A stretch of DNA of 64,000 nt, from the NCBI RefSeq assembly GCF_018831625.1, contig NZ_CP065193.1:62001-126000 (forward strand), given 5' to 3'. A program made the translations under genes and the position numbers. Each line of letters begins with the position of its first letter. Position 1 is the first letter of the stretch. Below are positions 22,083 to 31,655 of the stretch, one piece after another. The notes below the pieces were generated by a model that was not told the DNA's origin, searched no databases, and worked only from the letters and a program-made list of their open reading frames with translations. The DNA comes from Spiroplasma endosymbiont of 'Nebria riversi'. Its GTDB lineage: Bacteria > Bacillota_I > Bacilli_A > Mycoplasmatales > Nriv7.

Positions 22083-22304
22083 ATGAATATTGCGATTGGA
22101 ATAATATTTATTATCATTTGCATAATGCTATTGGCATATTTTGCTTATAAAATTTATGCCAAAATAAAAATTAGAATTAAATATAAAAATGCCATTAAAA
22201 ATAATACTGGTAATTTCAAGAAAGACGAAAAAGTATTTATTGCTCGCTTTGAGGAATGAGTTAAAGCTCCTGATTCAAAAGAAAATAACGCGGATAAAAA
22301 ATAA
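22083..22304 (+). CDS. Plectrovirus small membrane protein (copy 2)
   Basis: 73 residues, with an N-terminal span of about residues 4-25 (IGIIFIIICIMLLAYFAY) and a charged C-terminal tail with TGA-encoded Trp60. Intact in both copies 1 and 2. It starts 2 bases after the preceding stop and overlaps the next start (TAATG). Confidence 0.65.
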
Positions 22305-22465
22305 TGTTTTGAAAAATTATCACGGAATTCTTAGAACTGTTTATTCCGATAGAGAAAATGCCTGCACAAGTTGCGTTTATTGCCGGATTAATTATTATCA
22401 TTACTTTTCTTTTCGCATTAATTTCAATTATGTATTTACCAATAAAAATGATTTTTGGGAGATAA
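22304..22465 (+). CDS. Plectrovirus small membrane protein (copy 2)
   Basis: 53 residues: an amphipathic start (FWKIITEFLELFIPIEK) and one membrane span (AGLIIIITFLFALISIMYL). Translationally coupled to the upstream gene by a one-base overlap. The layout resembles the tiny tip proteins of filamentous phages; function is not established. Confidence 0.6.
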
Positions 22466-22468
22466 AAA

Positions 22469-22699
22469 ATGACGGTAAATTTAAAAGAATTTAATTGAGA
22501 ACAAATTAAACAAACTTTCTGAGATTTATTTATTCAAATTACAACTATTCCGGTTCATATTAGTGGTGGAAAAGAAATTGATTTAACTCAAGAAACACTT
22601 TGACTTTTAATGGCAAACATTGCTTTTTGATTTTTAACAGCAATTATGGTGTGATTTATTCTAATGCTCCTTTGAAAAACCATATCAGTATTTAGATAG
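22469..22699 (+). CDS. Plectrovirus membrane protein, intact copy
   Basis: 76 residues, with an amphipathic N-terminal half and a long hydrophobic C-terminal segment (about residues 45-70) rich in TGA-encoded Trp. The copy 1 homologue has a stop at codon 7. Preceded by GGGAGAT as a weak ribosome site. Confidence 0.6.
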
Positions 22700-22710
22700 G
22701 GGAAAAATTA

Positions 22711-22830
22711 ATGTCAAGAAGTTACATTGTGATGCATTCCCAAAGAAATTCAAAATTAATTAGGAAAAAATATAATCGTGGTTTTAACAAATTTAAGAAA
22801 AAATTTGAATATAAATGATGAATGTTTTAA
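22711..22830 (+). CDS. Small basic plectrovirus protein (copy 2)
   Basis: 39 residues with about one third Arg/Lys, ending KWWMF. It lies just before the coat-like gene after GGGGAAAAATTA. It is intact in both copies despite its small size, which argues that it is a real gene. Nucleic-acid contact is a guess from charge. Confidence 0.55.
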
Positions 22831-22849
22831 AAAGAAAGGGGGTGATTAT

Positions 22850-23095
22850 ATGTTTGGAACTTTCTTGGCCGATGCATCTGCAACAGTAGAAAAAATAACA
22901 GCTAGTGACGCGATGACTAAATTATGAAATGCAATTATAACGGCTTTTACTAAAATGTGAGAAATTATTGCTGTTAATATGCCGCAAGTCGGTAACTTCT
23001 TTGCTGACTACTGAATCTTCATTTTTCCATTTATTTTGGCAATATTCTTTATTTGCTTTAAAATGTTTGAAAAATTACTTGGAGCGGTACGCTAA
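22850..23095 (+). CDS. Plectrovirus major coat-like protein (G8P-like)
   Basis: 81 residues preceded by a strong AAAGGGGGTG site. The first about 50 residues are amphipathic (SATVEKITASDAMTKLWNAI) and are followed by a single membrane span (YWIFIFPFILAIFFICF) and a short basic end (KMFEKLLGAVR). This layout, position before the Zot-like gene and strong ribosome site fit the major coat protein of a filamentous virus. The copy 1 version is broken. A hairpin over the next gene start may limit read-through. Confidence 0.65.
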
Positions 23096-23097
23096 CA

Positions 23098-23187
23098 AAA
23101 AAATGAAGTGAGGTGCAAGATGAAATTTTGCAAATGAATAATAGAAAAAAATAACCATTTTATTGAATTGAATCGCACCTCATTTTT
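23098..23187 (+). promoter_or_regulatory. Hairpin spanning the Zot-like gene start
   Basis: GAGGTGC (23110-23116) pairs with GCACCTC (23175-23181). The flanking AAAAATG and CATTTTT can extend the stem with a 4-base bulge. The loop holds the ATPase start codon, and T-rich DNA follows. It may be an attenuator after the coat gene or a translational control element. Confidence 0.4.
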
Positions 23188-24106
23188 AATTTTATGACAT
23201 TGCGGAGCAATTTGATATATTTACAACGGTTATTTTAAAAACATTGTAAGCTATTTATTTTTAGCAGGTTGTATTTTAATTTTTCTTTTTAAAATCGGTA
23301 ATTTAACACAAATTAACAAAGTTATTAATTTCTTAAAAAATTCACCATTAAATATTGTGATTGGTTCATTAGGAACTGGAAAAACTGCTTTTCTAGCATA
23401 CGCATCAAAATTACTAAAAAAGAAAAAATATCATATAGCATCAACATTCCCATTACTAGAAACTCAAAAATTAAGTTTAGGACATATGGGATTATTAGAT
23501 TTTGATTATCCGGTATTGTCAGACAAAACCTTACTTTTATGAGATGAAACCAATTTATTTCTTGAAGGTACTGATTGAGAAAAAAATAATACCAAAAACG
23601 AAGAAACCGGTATCCAAGAATATTTCGCTCTGGCACGCCATTTTGGTCATATTGTGTTAGCTAGCGGTCAAAGAGATAAACATATTTGAGTTAAAGTTCG
23701 CGATATTGCTAATAATGTGATTGTGGGCATTCGCAAAAAACCTGTTAATATTTTTCGCCCCTACTTAAAAGTCATCTATGGTACCTTTAATAGTATTGAA
23801 GAATATGAACGCTGACGAAACACCTTAATTGATGCTAAAAATAGCAAAAAGGGTCGTCGCATTAAATATCGTGATATTCCTGAACTTGATATTTATTTTT
23901 TTAAACTAAAAATTCCTTTACCAATACTTAACACTTACAATTCTTTTTACCTAGCATTTTTAAGAGATTACTTAAATTCAAAAGTTAATCCTGACTATGA
24001 AGACAAATACTATAATGACACAGCAATTGATTTAGAAGACTTAGAATACTTAAAAATGGATAAATTTAGCAAATTTTTAAGAAAAATGAAAGAAAAGGAA
24101 CAATAA
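23120..24106 (+). CDS. Zot-like (G1P-like) assembly ATPase, intact
   Basis: 328 residues. Two hydrophobic segments near residues 20-34 and 40-58 precede the P-loop GSLGTGKT (about residues 81-88). A DETNLFLEG motif follows as the likely Walker B, and later HFGHIVLASGQRDKHIWVKVRD resembles the sensor region of Zot/gpI ATPases. Such proteins energise assembly and extrusion of filamentous virions through the membrane. The start ATG lies in the loop of a hairpin after GAGGTGCAAG. Copy 1 lacks the 5' end, so this is the only complete copy in the window. Confidence 0.8.
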
Positions 24107-24109
24107 AAA

Positions 24110-24394
24110 ATGGAAAATCTCGCAAAAATGGCCGACTTTCTCGCCCAAATGCTTTATAAAGTTTTTGATTTAATTTGAAGTCTTGAAGTACCGGGAACAA
24201 AAATTAAACTAATATTTCCTTTATTCTTAACGCTTGCTGTAGAATTTCTTATGGCAATTATTCTTGGATTTGGTAGTCAACAAGTTAATTTAGAAAAACA
24301 ACGCCAATATGCCGTTAAAAATAAGGGTCGTTTAAGTGTATGAGGAAAAGCTAAAAAACAAATAAAACCAATAAAAACAAAACAAGGTAACTAA
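24110..24394 (+). CDS. Plectrovirus membrane protein (copy 2)
   Basis: 94 residues: amphipathic N-terminus, one membrane span near residues 32-53, and a basic C-terminal tail (KAKKQIKPIKTKQGN). It starts 3 bases after the ATPase stop. The copy 1 version is also intact. Likely a virion or export protein; no family recognised. Confidence 0.6.
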
Positions 24395-24396
24395 AA

Positions 24397-24645
24397 ATGT
24401 TTAAATTAATTATTATTTTTATCTTAATAACTGTTCTTGGATTATTAGCTGGTAGTCATTTTGAAACTTTAACAAACTATATTAGTGAAGGGCTTGCCAA
24501 TTTCCAAAAGTTTATTACTAGCAATTTAACAATTTTAGAACTATTTAAACCAATGGCTCGGACATTTTCTCAACATCCAATCTTTACCATTCTTGGCGTC
24601 GCTTGTGTACTTATTGCTTTATTTATTGTGATTAAAGGACGATAA
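24397..24645 (+). CDS. Plectrovirus small membrane protein (copy 2)
   Basis: 82 residues with hydrophobic N- and C-terminal segments (residues 2-19 and 62-79) separated by an amphipathic middle (FETLTNYISEGLANFQKF). It starts 2 bases after the preceding stop. Intact in both copies. Confidence 0.65.
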   Translation: MFKLIIIFILITVLGLLAGSHFETLTNYISEGLANFQKFITSNLTILELFKPMARTFSQHPIFTILGVACVLIALFIVIKGR

Positions 24646-24668
24646 AAAAACATGAAAGGAGAGTTAAA

Positions 24669-25061
24669 ATGAAAAAACTTTTAGGCAAATTATTTAAAAA
24701 AGATAATTCAAAAGAAAAAATGCCATTAAAATTAAGAATTAAAAATTCTTTTAAAAAGCAGTGGTTAAAAATAGTGTTAAGTATCATTTTCATTTTTATA
24801 AGCTTATTAATTCGTGCATTAACAGTAATCGATACTAAATAAATAACTGGAACAAGCGACGAATTTAATAATTTTATGAATAAACAGATGGTTGATTTCT
24901 TTGGTAAGTTCAATAGCAGTATTATGCTCGCAGGAATATTTGTTTTTTGATGAGGCGGAGCAATATATTTTACAATTAAATTTGAAAAATTAATCCGCTT
25001 GATTATTCAGAAAATTAAAGCAAAAAGAGCCTTGAAAAATGAAATCAAACAAACTCATTAA
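24669..25061 (+). pseudogene. Plectrovirus membrane protein with TGA-to-TAA nonsense change
   Basis: The 131-codon frame matches the intact gene at 2354-2746, but the Trp58 codon TGA has become TAA (24840-24842), a single transition that stops translation. A GAAAGGAG ribosome site is retained. Confidence 0.8.
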
Positions 25062-25302
25062 TTCTTTAAAAAAATATTGATGAATAATACTTAATTACAT
25101 TATATTCATATCTTTAAGTATAGTTTTATTATTACATACAGATATTGAAAATTTGCAACAATTTATTAAAAATTTTGGAGCAATTGGTAGGTTAATGATT
25201 ATAGGTTACTCGTTAGTGTGAGTAACCATAATAGAAATAGTAAACTTCTTAATTCGTTTTATATTAAAAAAGATTAAAACTAAAAAGAACAATGAAAAAT
25301 AA
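25039..25302 (+). CDS. Plectrovirus small membrane protein (copy 2)
   Basis: 87 residues, two hydrophobic segments (about 17-36 and 52-74) and a Lys-rich end. It shares its first 15 residues and basic tail with the copy 1 gene at 2104-2376 but is otherwise strongly divergent, in contrast to the near-identical neighbours. It lies directly before the adsorption gene, which is also mosaic. Confidence 0.6.
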
Positions 25303-25327
25303 AATATTTTAAAAAGGAGTGATAAAA

Positions 25328-27049
25328 ATGTTTATGAAAATATTTACCGTGTTAATTATTAGTTTCAATAACATTTTTACTATTCCCCAAAACATTAACA
25401 ATGATGAACTAACAACACAATCACTAATTAGAAATAAAAGAGAAAGTGAAGAAACTTATGAATTAAACTTAAAAAAAGGATTTGTTTACTTAGTAAAAAA
25501 TAGATGAAAAAAACCTAATACTGATATAAAATGAGATTTATATATACATACACAACAATGACCAATAAATATGCCAAACTGAATAAAAATTGATAAGGTA
25601 TCTCCAATTAACGAAAAGACAATACATAGCATAATAGATAATTACCACGCAAAAAACGAAAATATTCTTGATGAACTTACAAAACTCAACTTTAATATCA
25701 AGTATGAAGAAATTGAAAACGGTAATATTCAAAAAAAGGAAATCGTTAATCTAAAAGTGACAATATTAAAAAACCCTACTTGAACACAAATAATAACAAA
25801 AATTGAAGGTCAAATAAGACCATCAACTGATATTGAATTACCCACAACAATAACTAATTTTGACGGTAACCATAACTATAGTGATGTTATCGATAACCTT
25901 GATTATTTAATGATTCGCCGTGGTGATTTTGATAAATTTAATTACTCGTATCTCTATTGAACACCCGTATTTAATTTCATTGACACCTTAGAAAAAGGTT
26001 ACTATAAAGAATTTATGATTAAAAATAACGGATTTAAAAATGACAGCTATTTTTATCACAAGACTTCTAGTGATAAAAATGTAGTAAATGAGAATATTTT
26101 GAAAATTAAGGCATTTAACAAGACCTTAATTGTGGGTAATAACTATTTACAATTATTACATGGTGAAAGTGAGATCTGAAAATATGACACCACGAGCGCT
26201 AACGATTATCACCTAATTAAGTATCTTTTTGGGACCTTAAATTATCTTAATGTTAGATTTAGTTTTCTACGCTATGACCCCGATTTAAAAAATGATATTT
26301 ACCTATATTTTAAAAATAACATTCCTAGTATTAACAACAATGATTATAAAAATGTTTTTGATGAAATCTACGAAATCCTTGGCAATTTCTTTGCTAGTTT
26401 ATTTTATGCGACTTTTGACATGGACGAAAAAACTCATACCGAAATTGATTTTAAGAGCGTAAAAAACTATAACAAGGGCTACTTTATTCAAATTGGATTT
26501 TTTTATCGCTCGTTAATTACTTTTTATCCCAAAAAATACTTAATAAATGTTATAGGAAATTCAGAATTATTACTAAGAAGTTATTTTTTTAATTTTGATA
26601 AAAAAACGCACCAAGAAAATTTTAATGCCATTAAAAACAACAATAGCATTTATCAAATTGATTTTAATGTCCTTAAATCCTATGACAATAAACTGATCAC
26701 ATTGCCAACCAGCAAGACTACTAACAGTATTAATTATCTCAATACCGATATTGATATTCGTTATGGTATTAATATTTTTACCTTAACTTTTCCCTTGTAT
26801 CATAAGGCAAATACTTCTAACTACAATTTTAAACTCTATGACTTTAATGTCTTAAGTTCCGTGGCGTTTATCCCTGATGGTTCCACCAATTCAGAATGGG
26901 ATGACCTAATTCCGCCACCAAATTGCAAATATTCCGGACGCTGAATACCAACATTTAATGATATTGGTTGTGCCATTCAAAATGCTGGTATTAAAATGCT
27001 AAACTGAATGCTGACAGCTTCACAAATCATTACAATTTACGCCCGTTAG
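25328..27049 (+). CDS. Plectrovirus adsorption protein (pIII/G3P-like), C-terminally frameshifted
   Basis: A 573-residue frame with many TGA Trp codons. The ATG is chosen for AAGGAG 9 bases upstream; a GTG at 25319 is inside the ribosome site. It starts with a signal peptide (MFMKIFTVLIISFNNIF). Residues about 38-165 form an N-terminal domain also found in the lipoprotein at 27238. Residues from about 175 on (TNFDGNH onward) are conserved with copy 1. A T missing from TTTT near 27035 shifts the frame so that translation ends at 27047-27049. The original frame continues to 27186 and encodes a membrane anchor (FQFLIGFAIFLMILRIFV). Signal, variable head and C-terminal anchor are the layout of filamentous-phage pIII. 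Confidence 0.7.
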
Positions 27050-27186
27050 CAACTATTGCAAAAGCGACAGTTAACTTTTCAACCGCCATTTTTCCAGTTT
27101 TTAAAACGGTACCAGATTTTTACTATACCTTTCAATTTTTAATCGGTTTTGCCATTTTTCTAATGATATTAAGGATTTTCGTATAA
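27050..27186 (+). pseudogene. Out-of-frame C-terminal anchor of the adsorption gene
   Basis: The frame lost at the one-base deletion continues here as ATIAKATVNFSTAIFPVFKTV and the terminal membrane span, ending at TAA 27184-27186. Without it the truncated protein would not be anchored. Confidence 0.75.
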
Positions 27187-27205
27187 TATATATATATATA
27201 TATAT
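27186..27205 (+). repeat. (AT)10 dinucleotide tract before the viral lipoprotein gene
   Basis: Twenty uninterrupted alternating A/T bases directly after TATAAT (27182-27187) and 33 bases before the lipoprotein ATG. The corresponding place in copy 3 (55770-55792) has a different, interrupted TA tract, so the length varies. Confidence 0.85.
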
Positions 27206-27237
27206 CGAAAAAATAAAGTAATAAAGGAATTAAAATA

Positions 27238-27708
27238 ATGAAAATTTTAAATGCAATAGTTCTTCGAGGGCTAATAACATTGCCAGTAGTTGGATGTTCT
27301 AAAAAAGAAAATAAAATAATATTATCTAATAAAAATGAAACTCATGAATTAAACTTAAAAAAAGGATTTGTTTGCTTAGTAAAAAATAGATGAAAAAAAC
27401 CTAATACTGATATAAAATGAGATTTATATATACATATACAACAATGACCAATAAATATGCCAAACTGAATAAAAATTGATAAGGTATCTCCAATTAACGA
27501 AAAGGCAATACATAGCATAATAGATAATTACCACGCAAAAAACGAAAGTATTCTTGATGAACTTACAAAACTCAACTTTAATATCAAGTATGAAGAAATT
27601 GAAAACGGTAATATTCAAAAAAAGGAAATCGTTAATCTAAAATTAACAATATTAAAAAATTCTACTTGAACACAAATAATAACAAAGATTGAAGGTCGAG
27701 ACCTTTAA
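27238..27708 (+). CDS. Viral lipoprotein carrying the adsorption protein's N-terminal domain
   Basis: 156 residues after an AAAGGA site. The N-terminus is a lipoprotein signal (MKILNAIVLRGLITLPVVGC, lipobox PVVGC). From residue 41 to the end the protein is almost identical to residues about 38-160 of the adjacent adsorption protein (HELNLKKGFVCLVKNRWKKP...TWTQIITKIEG), then ends at GRDL. It would display the adsorption domain on the cell surface. The copy 3 gene at 55359-55739 has the same signal with a different domain. A receptor-blocking or superinfection-exclusion role is my inference. Confidence 0.7.
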
Positions 27709-27770
27709 TAACCAAATTTAAAAACTGTTATAATTATTACCCAAGGAAGGTGGTTGTCTATGATGACAAG

Positions 27771-27812
27771 CCCCTTAAATAACTAAACAACTTTTTCATT
27801 TTTTCTATTTTA
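27771..27812 (-). repeat. IS3 left-end remnant
   Basis: On the minus strand, TTGTTAAAATAGAAAAAATG followed by AAAAGTTGTTTAGTTATT matches the start of the IS3 OrfA at 7457-7500. Nothing of the transposase body remains. Confidence 0.6.
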
Positions 27813-27819
27813 ACAAAAT

Positions 27820-27852
27820 AAGAAACCAGTAATTAATTAAAATTACTGGTTT
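27820..27852. terminator. Hairpin terminator
   Basis: GAAACCAGTAATT, loop, AATTACTGGTTT is a perfect 12-base stem bordered by A/T runs, suitable as a terminator in either direction between the viral lipoprotein and the propeller gene. Confidence 0.7.
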
Positions 27853-27999
27853 GAATATTTTTTTATTTTTCACAAGAAATTTAAACTTGTTGTGCTTTTT
27901 TCAATTAAAGTTATTGTTCTAAATAGCTAATATCGTTTTTATAAAACCTTATACTATAGTAGTAACTGTATTTGTTCTTACCGGCCATTCTCTTTCTGA

Positions 28000-29836
28000 T
28001 TAAAAAAATGTTTCGCCGTTAAATGTTATTTTATCATTGTTTTTATCTATAGTAATTTCATTGGGTAATAAACTATATTTTTTTAAAATTTGCATTACTT
28101 CTGTAATTGATAATGTAACTATTTGTTCTTTATTGTTGTCATCAATTATTTTGGCAGTAATATTTCCTGTAATTTTTTGTTTTAAATTTAATATAATTTC
28201 AGATTCAATTATTCTTACTGGATAAGTAATTTTTAATTTTTCATTAGGATTGAGTTCAAATTTATAAGTGGGTTCCTTAAAAATACTTAAAATCATTTCT
28301 TGTTCTTGTTTATTTGTGTTTGATAAATCAAATTCATTTGATAATACATTAATGATTCCAGAATTTTTATTATTTATATTTGTAAAATCTGTTAATTTCA
28401 TTTCATCATCAGAATTTATGTTTCAACCATTTAATTTATTTTCTTGTTTTGTTTTAGTTAATCCTGTTGTAATTTGAAATACTAATTTTGATTTTGAATT
28501 ATATTCACAAGCAGGTACATTAAATGATCTTGTATTTGGGGTTTTATTGATAATTTCTCTATCGGAACATACATTTTTAGGAACATTAGATCATAAAAAT
28601 GAATTTTCTTGTTTTGTTATTTCAGTATTTGAAAAATTTAAATTATTAGTATCAATATAATTTATTTCCTTAAATTTTAAATTAGGATTTTCATCTCTAA
28701 ACTTAAAAAATATTGCATTTTTAATTAATTCATTTAAATTAATAATTTTATTTTGTTCATTTTTAATTAAATAATATATATTTATAATATCATCATTTAA
28801 ATTATCTTTTATCTTTACTATAGCGGAATTATTTGTTTTACTAATAATTTCTAATTGTGAAATATCTAAATCAGGATTTAAATAATTTAATTCATTTAAA
28901 ATTGCATTATCAGAATTATCATTAATTTGCCCTAAATTTGAATCTAAATAGTACTTCACTATATTCATAAATATTACCATCTGCCGACCCAAAATATAAT
29001 TTGTTATTTAACACCACACCAGAAGATTCATTTCATGAACCTGTTGTGGGGATAACTCTTTGTTGTTCTGTGGATGGATCATATTCATAAACATTTTTAT
29101 CTCCTGAACCAAAATATATTTTATTGTTGAAAATTACACCCGAGGATCTTATACTTTGAGAATTATTTGTTTTAATAACAATTTTTTGTTGTCCTGTAGC
29201 GGGATCATATTCATAGACTTTATTATCATCAGAACCAAAATATAATTTGTTGTTTAAAACCAATCCAGAAGATTTTATAGGATTATTACTATTTGTTGTT
29301 CTTAGAACAATTTTTTGTTGTCCTGTGGCTGGATCATATTCATAAATATTACCATCATCTGAACCAATATATAATTTATTGTTAAAAATTACACCAGAAG
29401 ATCAAATAAAACCATTTGTTTTAATGACAATTTTTTGTTGTCCTGTGACTGGATCATATTCATAAACTTTGTAGTCTCATGAACCGAAATATACTTTGTG
29501 GTTTAAAACCACGCCCGAAGACCAAACATTACCATTTGTTCTTAGAACAATTTTTTGTTGTCCTGTGGCTGGATCATATTCGTATACTTTGTTGTCTGCT
29601 GAACCAAAATATACTTTATTATTTAATATTATCCCATCAGATCGAACTATTCCATTTGTTGTAATTACAATCTTTGTTATATTTATTTTATTATTTTCAT
29701 TATTGCTTCGTTTTTGTCTTTTATAATTTATATTTTCTAATTGCTCTTGTTTTTGATAAGGACTATTGGCAACAATTCCTGACATTCCGCTTCCCGCTAT
29801 TGTTATTGCACTTAATAAACTAAGCAACTTTTTCAT
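28000..29836 (-). pseudogene. Secreted PQQ-like beta-propeller protein, frameshifted (six blades)
   Basis: The start at 29834-29836 encodes a signal peptide (MKKLLSLLSAITIAGSGMSG). About six repeats of roughly 38-43 residues follow, each with the core LNNKLYFGSDDNKVYEYDPATGQQ (spelled here in pieces: LNNKLYFGS, VYEYDPATG), as in PQQ-type propeller proteins. The propeller frame ends at 28922-28924 because of an indel near 28950. The downstream domain (LNYLNPDLDISQLEI...) continues in another frame to TAA at 28000-28002. It was probably one surface protein of about 600 residues. A second decayed copy with three blades lies at 53312. Confidence 0.75.
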
Positions 29837-30036
29837 GTTAATCAAATCATTTTCGTGAATTTTTAATAAATTAATAAAATTTACCAAACAATCAACATCC
29901 TTTCTCAAATTTTTACAGTCTAATTAATACAAATTAATTATAAACTATCAAATAATAATTTCTATTATTTTTTCAAAATATTGAATACTAATTTTAGAAA
30001 AACATTTATCTTTAAAAAAGAAAAAATAAGCATGAC

Positions 30037-31655
30037 TAAATTTAACTTTGTTAAAATTATTCTACCAAGAAAGGTGATTTTTTATGTTAAAAATTAATAA
30101 TAATGTAAAAACTTTAGAAAACAAGCATTGATTAAGTCTATTTACAACCCATAAAAATATGTACACCAATAAATGTGAACAATTAGCTAATGAATATGAA
30201 AAATTAGATGAATACTTATATAAATATCATTATCGATTAAAACAAGGTTATAAAGTAGTTCATTTTGCAACAAGAACAATTATTACAATTTTTGGTGAAG
30301 TTATTTTTAAACGACGCCGATATAAATATTGAAATCAAAAATCAGGTAAATTTGAATATGTATGTTTGTTAGATAAAGAAATTGGTTTATTGCCCAAACA
30401 ACGCATTTATTTTGATGTCCAATTTAAAGTTTTAAGTCTTCTAGGTGATGGCAAACGGTATCGTGATGTTTTAGATGCTCTAAATCATTGTTATATTTCA
30501 AAAGCTAGTATTTCAAGTATTTTAAATAAATACGATATTGCTGAATATTTTCAACTAGCAGAAAAAGAAACTAAAACTAGAATTGATGTCAAAAATAAGA
30601 ATTTATATATTCAACTAGATGAGACATTTTTAGCGACATTAGATAATAAAATTAAACAAGACCAAAGAATTCGTTTAGTTACTTTTCATACCGGACATAA
30701 AGAAAAAAATTACAAAAATGCTCGTAGAGAATTAGAAAACAAACGGGGTCATTTTCTAATGTTAAAAGTTGGTAAACGAATAAATACGATGGATTATCGT
30801 GATTTATTAATTAGAGAATTACAAAAACATTATGTAAATATTAATTATGACAAAATAATTGTTTGTGGTGATGGTGATACTTGAATTAGAGAAATTGCCA
30901 ATAGTTTTGGTAATGTTAGATATATTTTAGATGGTTATCATGCTATTAAAAAATTAAAACAAACTGCATTTAATATTATTTTTGAAAATCGCAAAGTAAC
31001 ATTAAATAGTTGAATTAAATTATATAAGGATGGCAATCATCAAGAATTAATCAAAACCATTCGTAATATTGCTAAAAATGAATTAAATAAAGATATTAAA
31101 ACAAATTTAAGGAAGGCGAGTAATTATTTCAGTAATAATAAGCATGGCATTCATCATTAAAATTTAGAATGAAATATTGATTGTAACATTGAAATTGATG
31201 TATCTCATTTAGTAAAACAACAATTAGGATATGGGGCAAAAATATATAATCATAAGAATTTAAATAACCTATTACATTTAAGAATGGCAAATTTAAACAA
31301 ATTAAATGTATTACATTACATTAATGAAAATATTAATTCAGAAATAGAAATCAGAAAAGAAATATATAAAAATTCATTATGAAATAAATATAATAGTAAA
31401 AATGATGATAGTTGAATTAATTATAAAGGTAATGCTGTAACAAATAAATATAATAAATTTAAGTAAGTAAAAATATTAGTTAAAATTTAATAAAATTAAT
31501 AATTTTTGTTGTGTAAAAATTCAATAATATAATAAAATTAAAAATAATAAAAATGACAATAACAAGAAAGGCAGGGTTAGTTTAGTAATTAAATAATATA
31601 ATTAGCTGATTGTTTTACTTCTTCAAAGCAATACCTAAGAAAACTAAACGCGACC
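30037..31655 (+). mobile_element. ISLre2 (UPF0236) element A
   Basis: It contains a UPF0236-type transposase and the characteristic 3' end (GGCAGGGTTAGTTTAG...CTAAACGCGACC). The left limit is approximate, judged from the shared start TTTAACTTTGTTAAAAT. A truncated IS1595-like copy begins at the next base on the right. Confidence 0.65.
30084..31466 (+). pseudogene. ISLre2/UPF0236 transposase with one nonsense codon
   Basis: A 460-codon frame (TGA=Trp) interrupted only by TAA at codon 359 (31158-31160), where the related copy at 32778 has CAA. Recognisable motifs are QLDETFLATLD, VCGDGDTW and ILDGYHAIKKLKQ, matching the acidic core of this family. The start follows AGAAAGGTGATTTTTT. Preceded divergently by the propeller gene. 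Confidence 0.75.

Larger units (their letters stand above)
21246..27708 (+). mobile_element. Plectrovirus-like prophage, copy 2 (most complete)
   Basis: A colinear set of thirteen genes after a conserved non-coding region: a soluble first protein, four small proteins, a coat-like protein, a Zot-like ATPase, four small membrane proteins, a pIII-like adsorption protein and a lipoprotein. Three genes are damaged (TAG in gene 1, TAA in a membrane gene, a one-base deletion near the adsorption gene end). I see no replication initiator or integrase, both of which some plectroviruses carry. Confidence 0.85.
27709..27999. other. Intergenic DNA after prophage copy 2
   Basis: It holds a short IS3 left-end remnant on the minus strand (27771-27812), a terminator hairpin (27820-27851) and the decayed 3' end of the propeller gene. 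I see no gene. Confidence 0.6.

Noticed and set aside
29479-29726. Plus-strand ORFs over the propeller gene
   Set aside because: They mirror the repeats of the propeller gene on the other strand.
28922-29836. Regular repeats considered as a CRISPR array
   Set aside because: The repeats are about 120 bases, translate as propeller blades and lack unique spacers. No cas genes are present.
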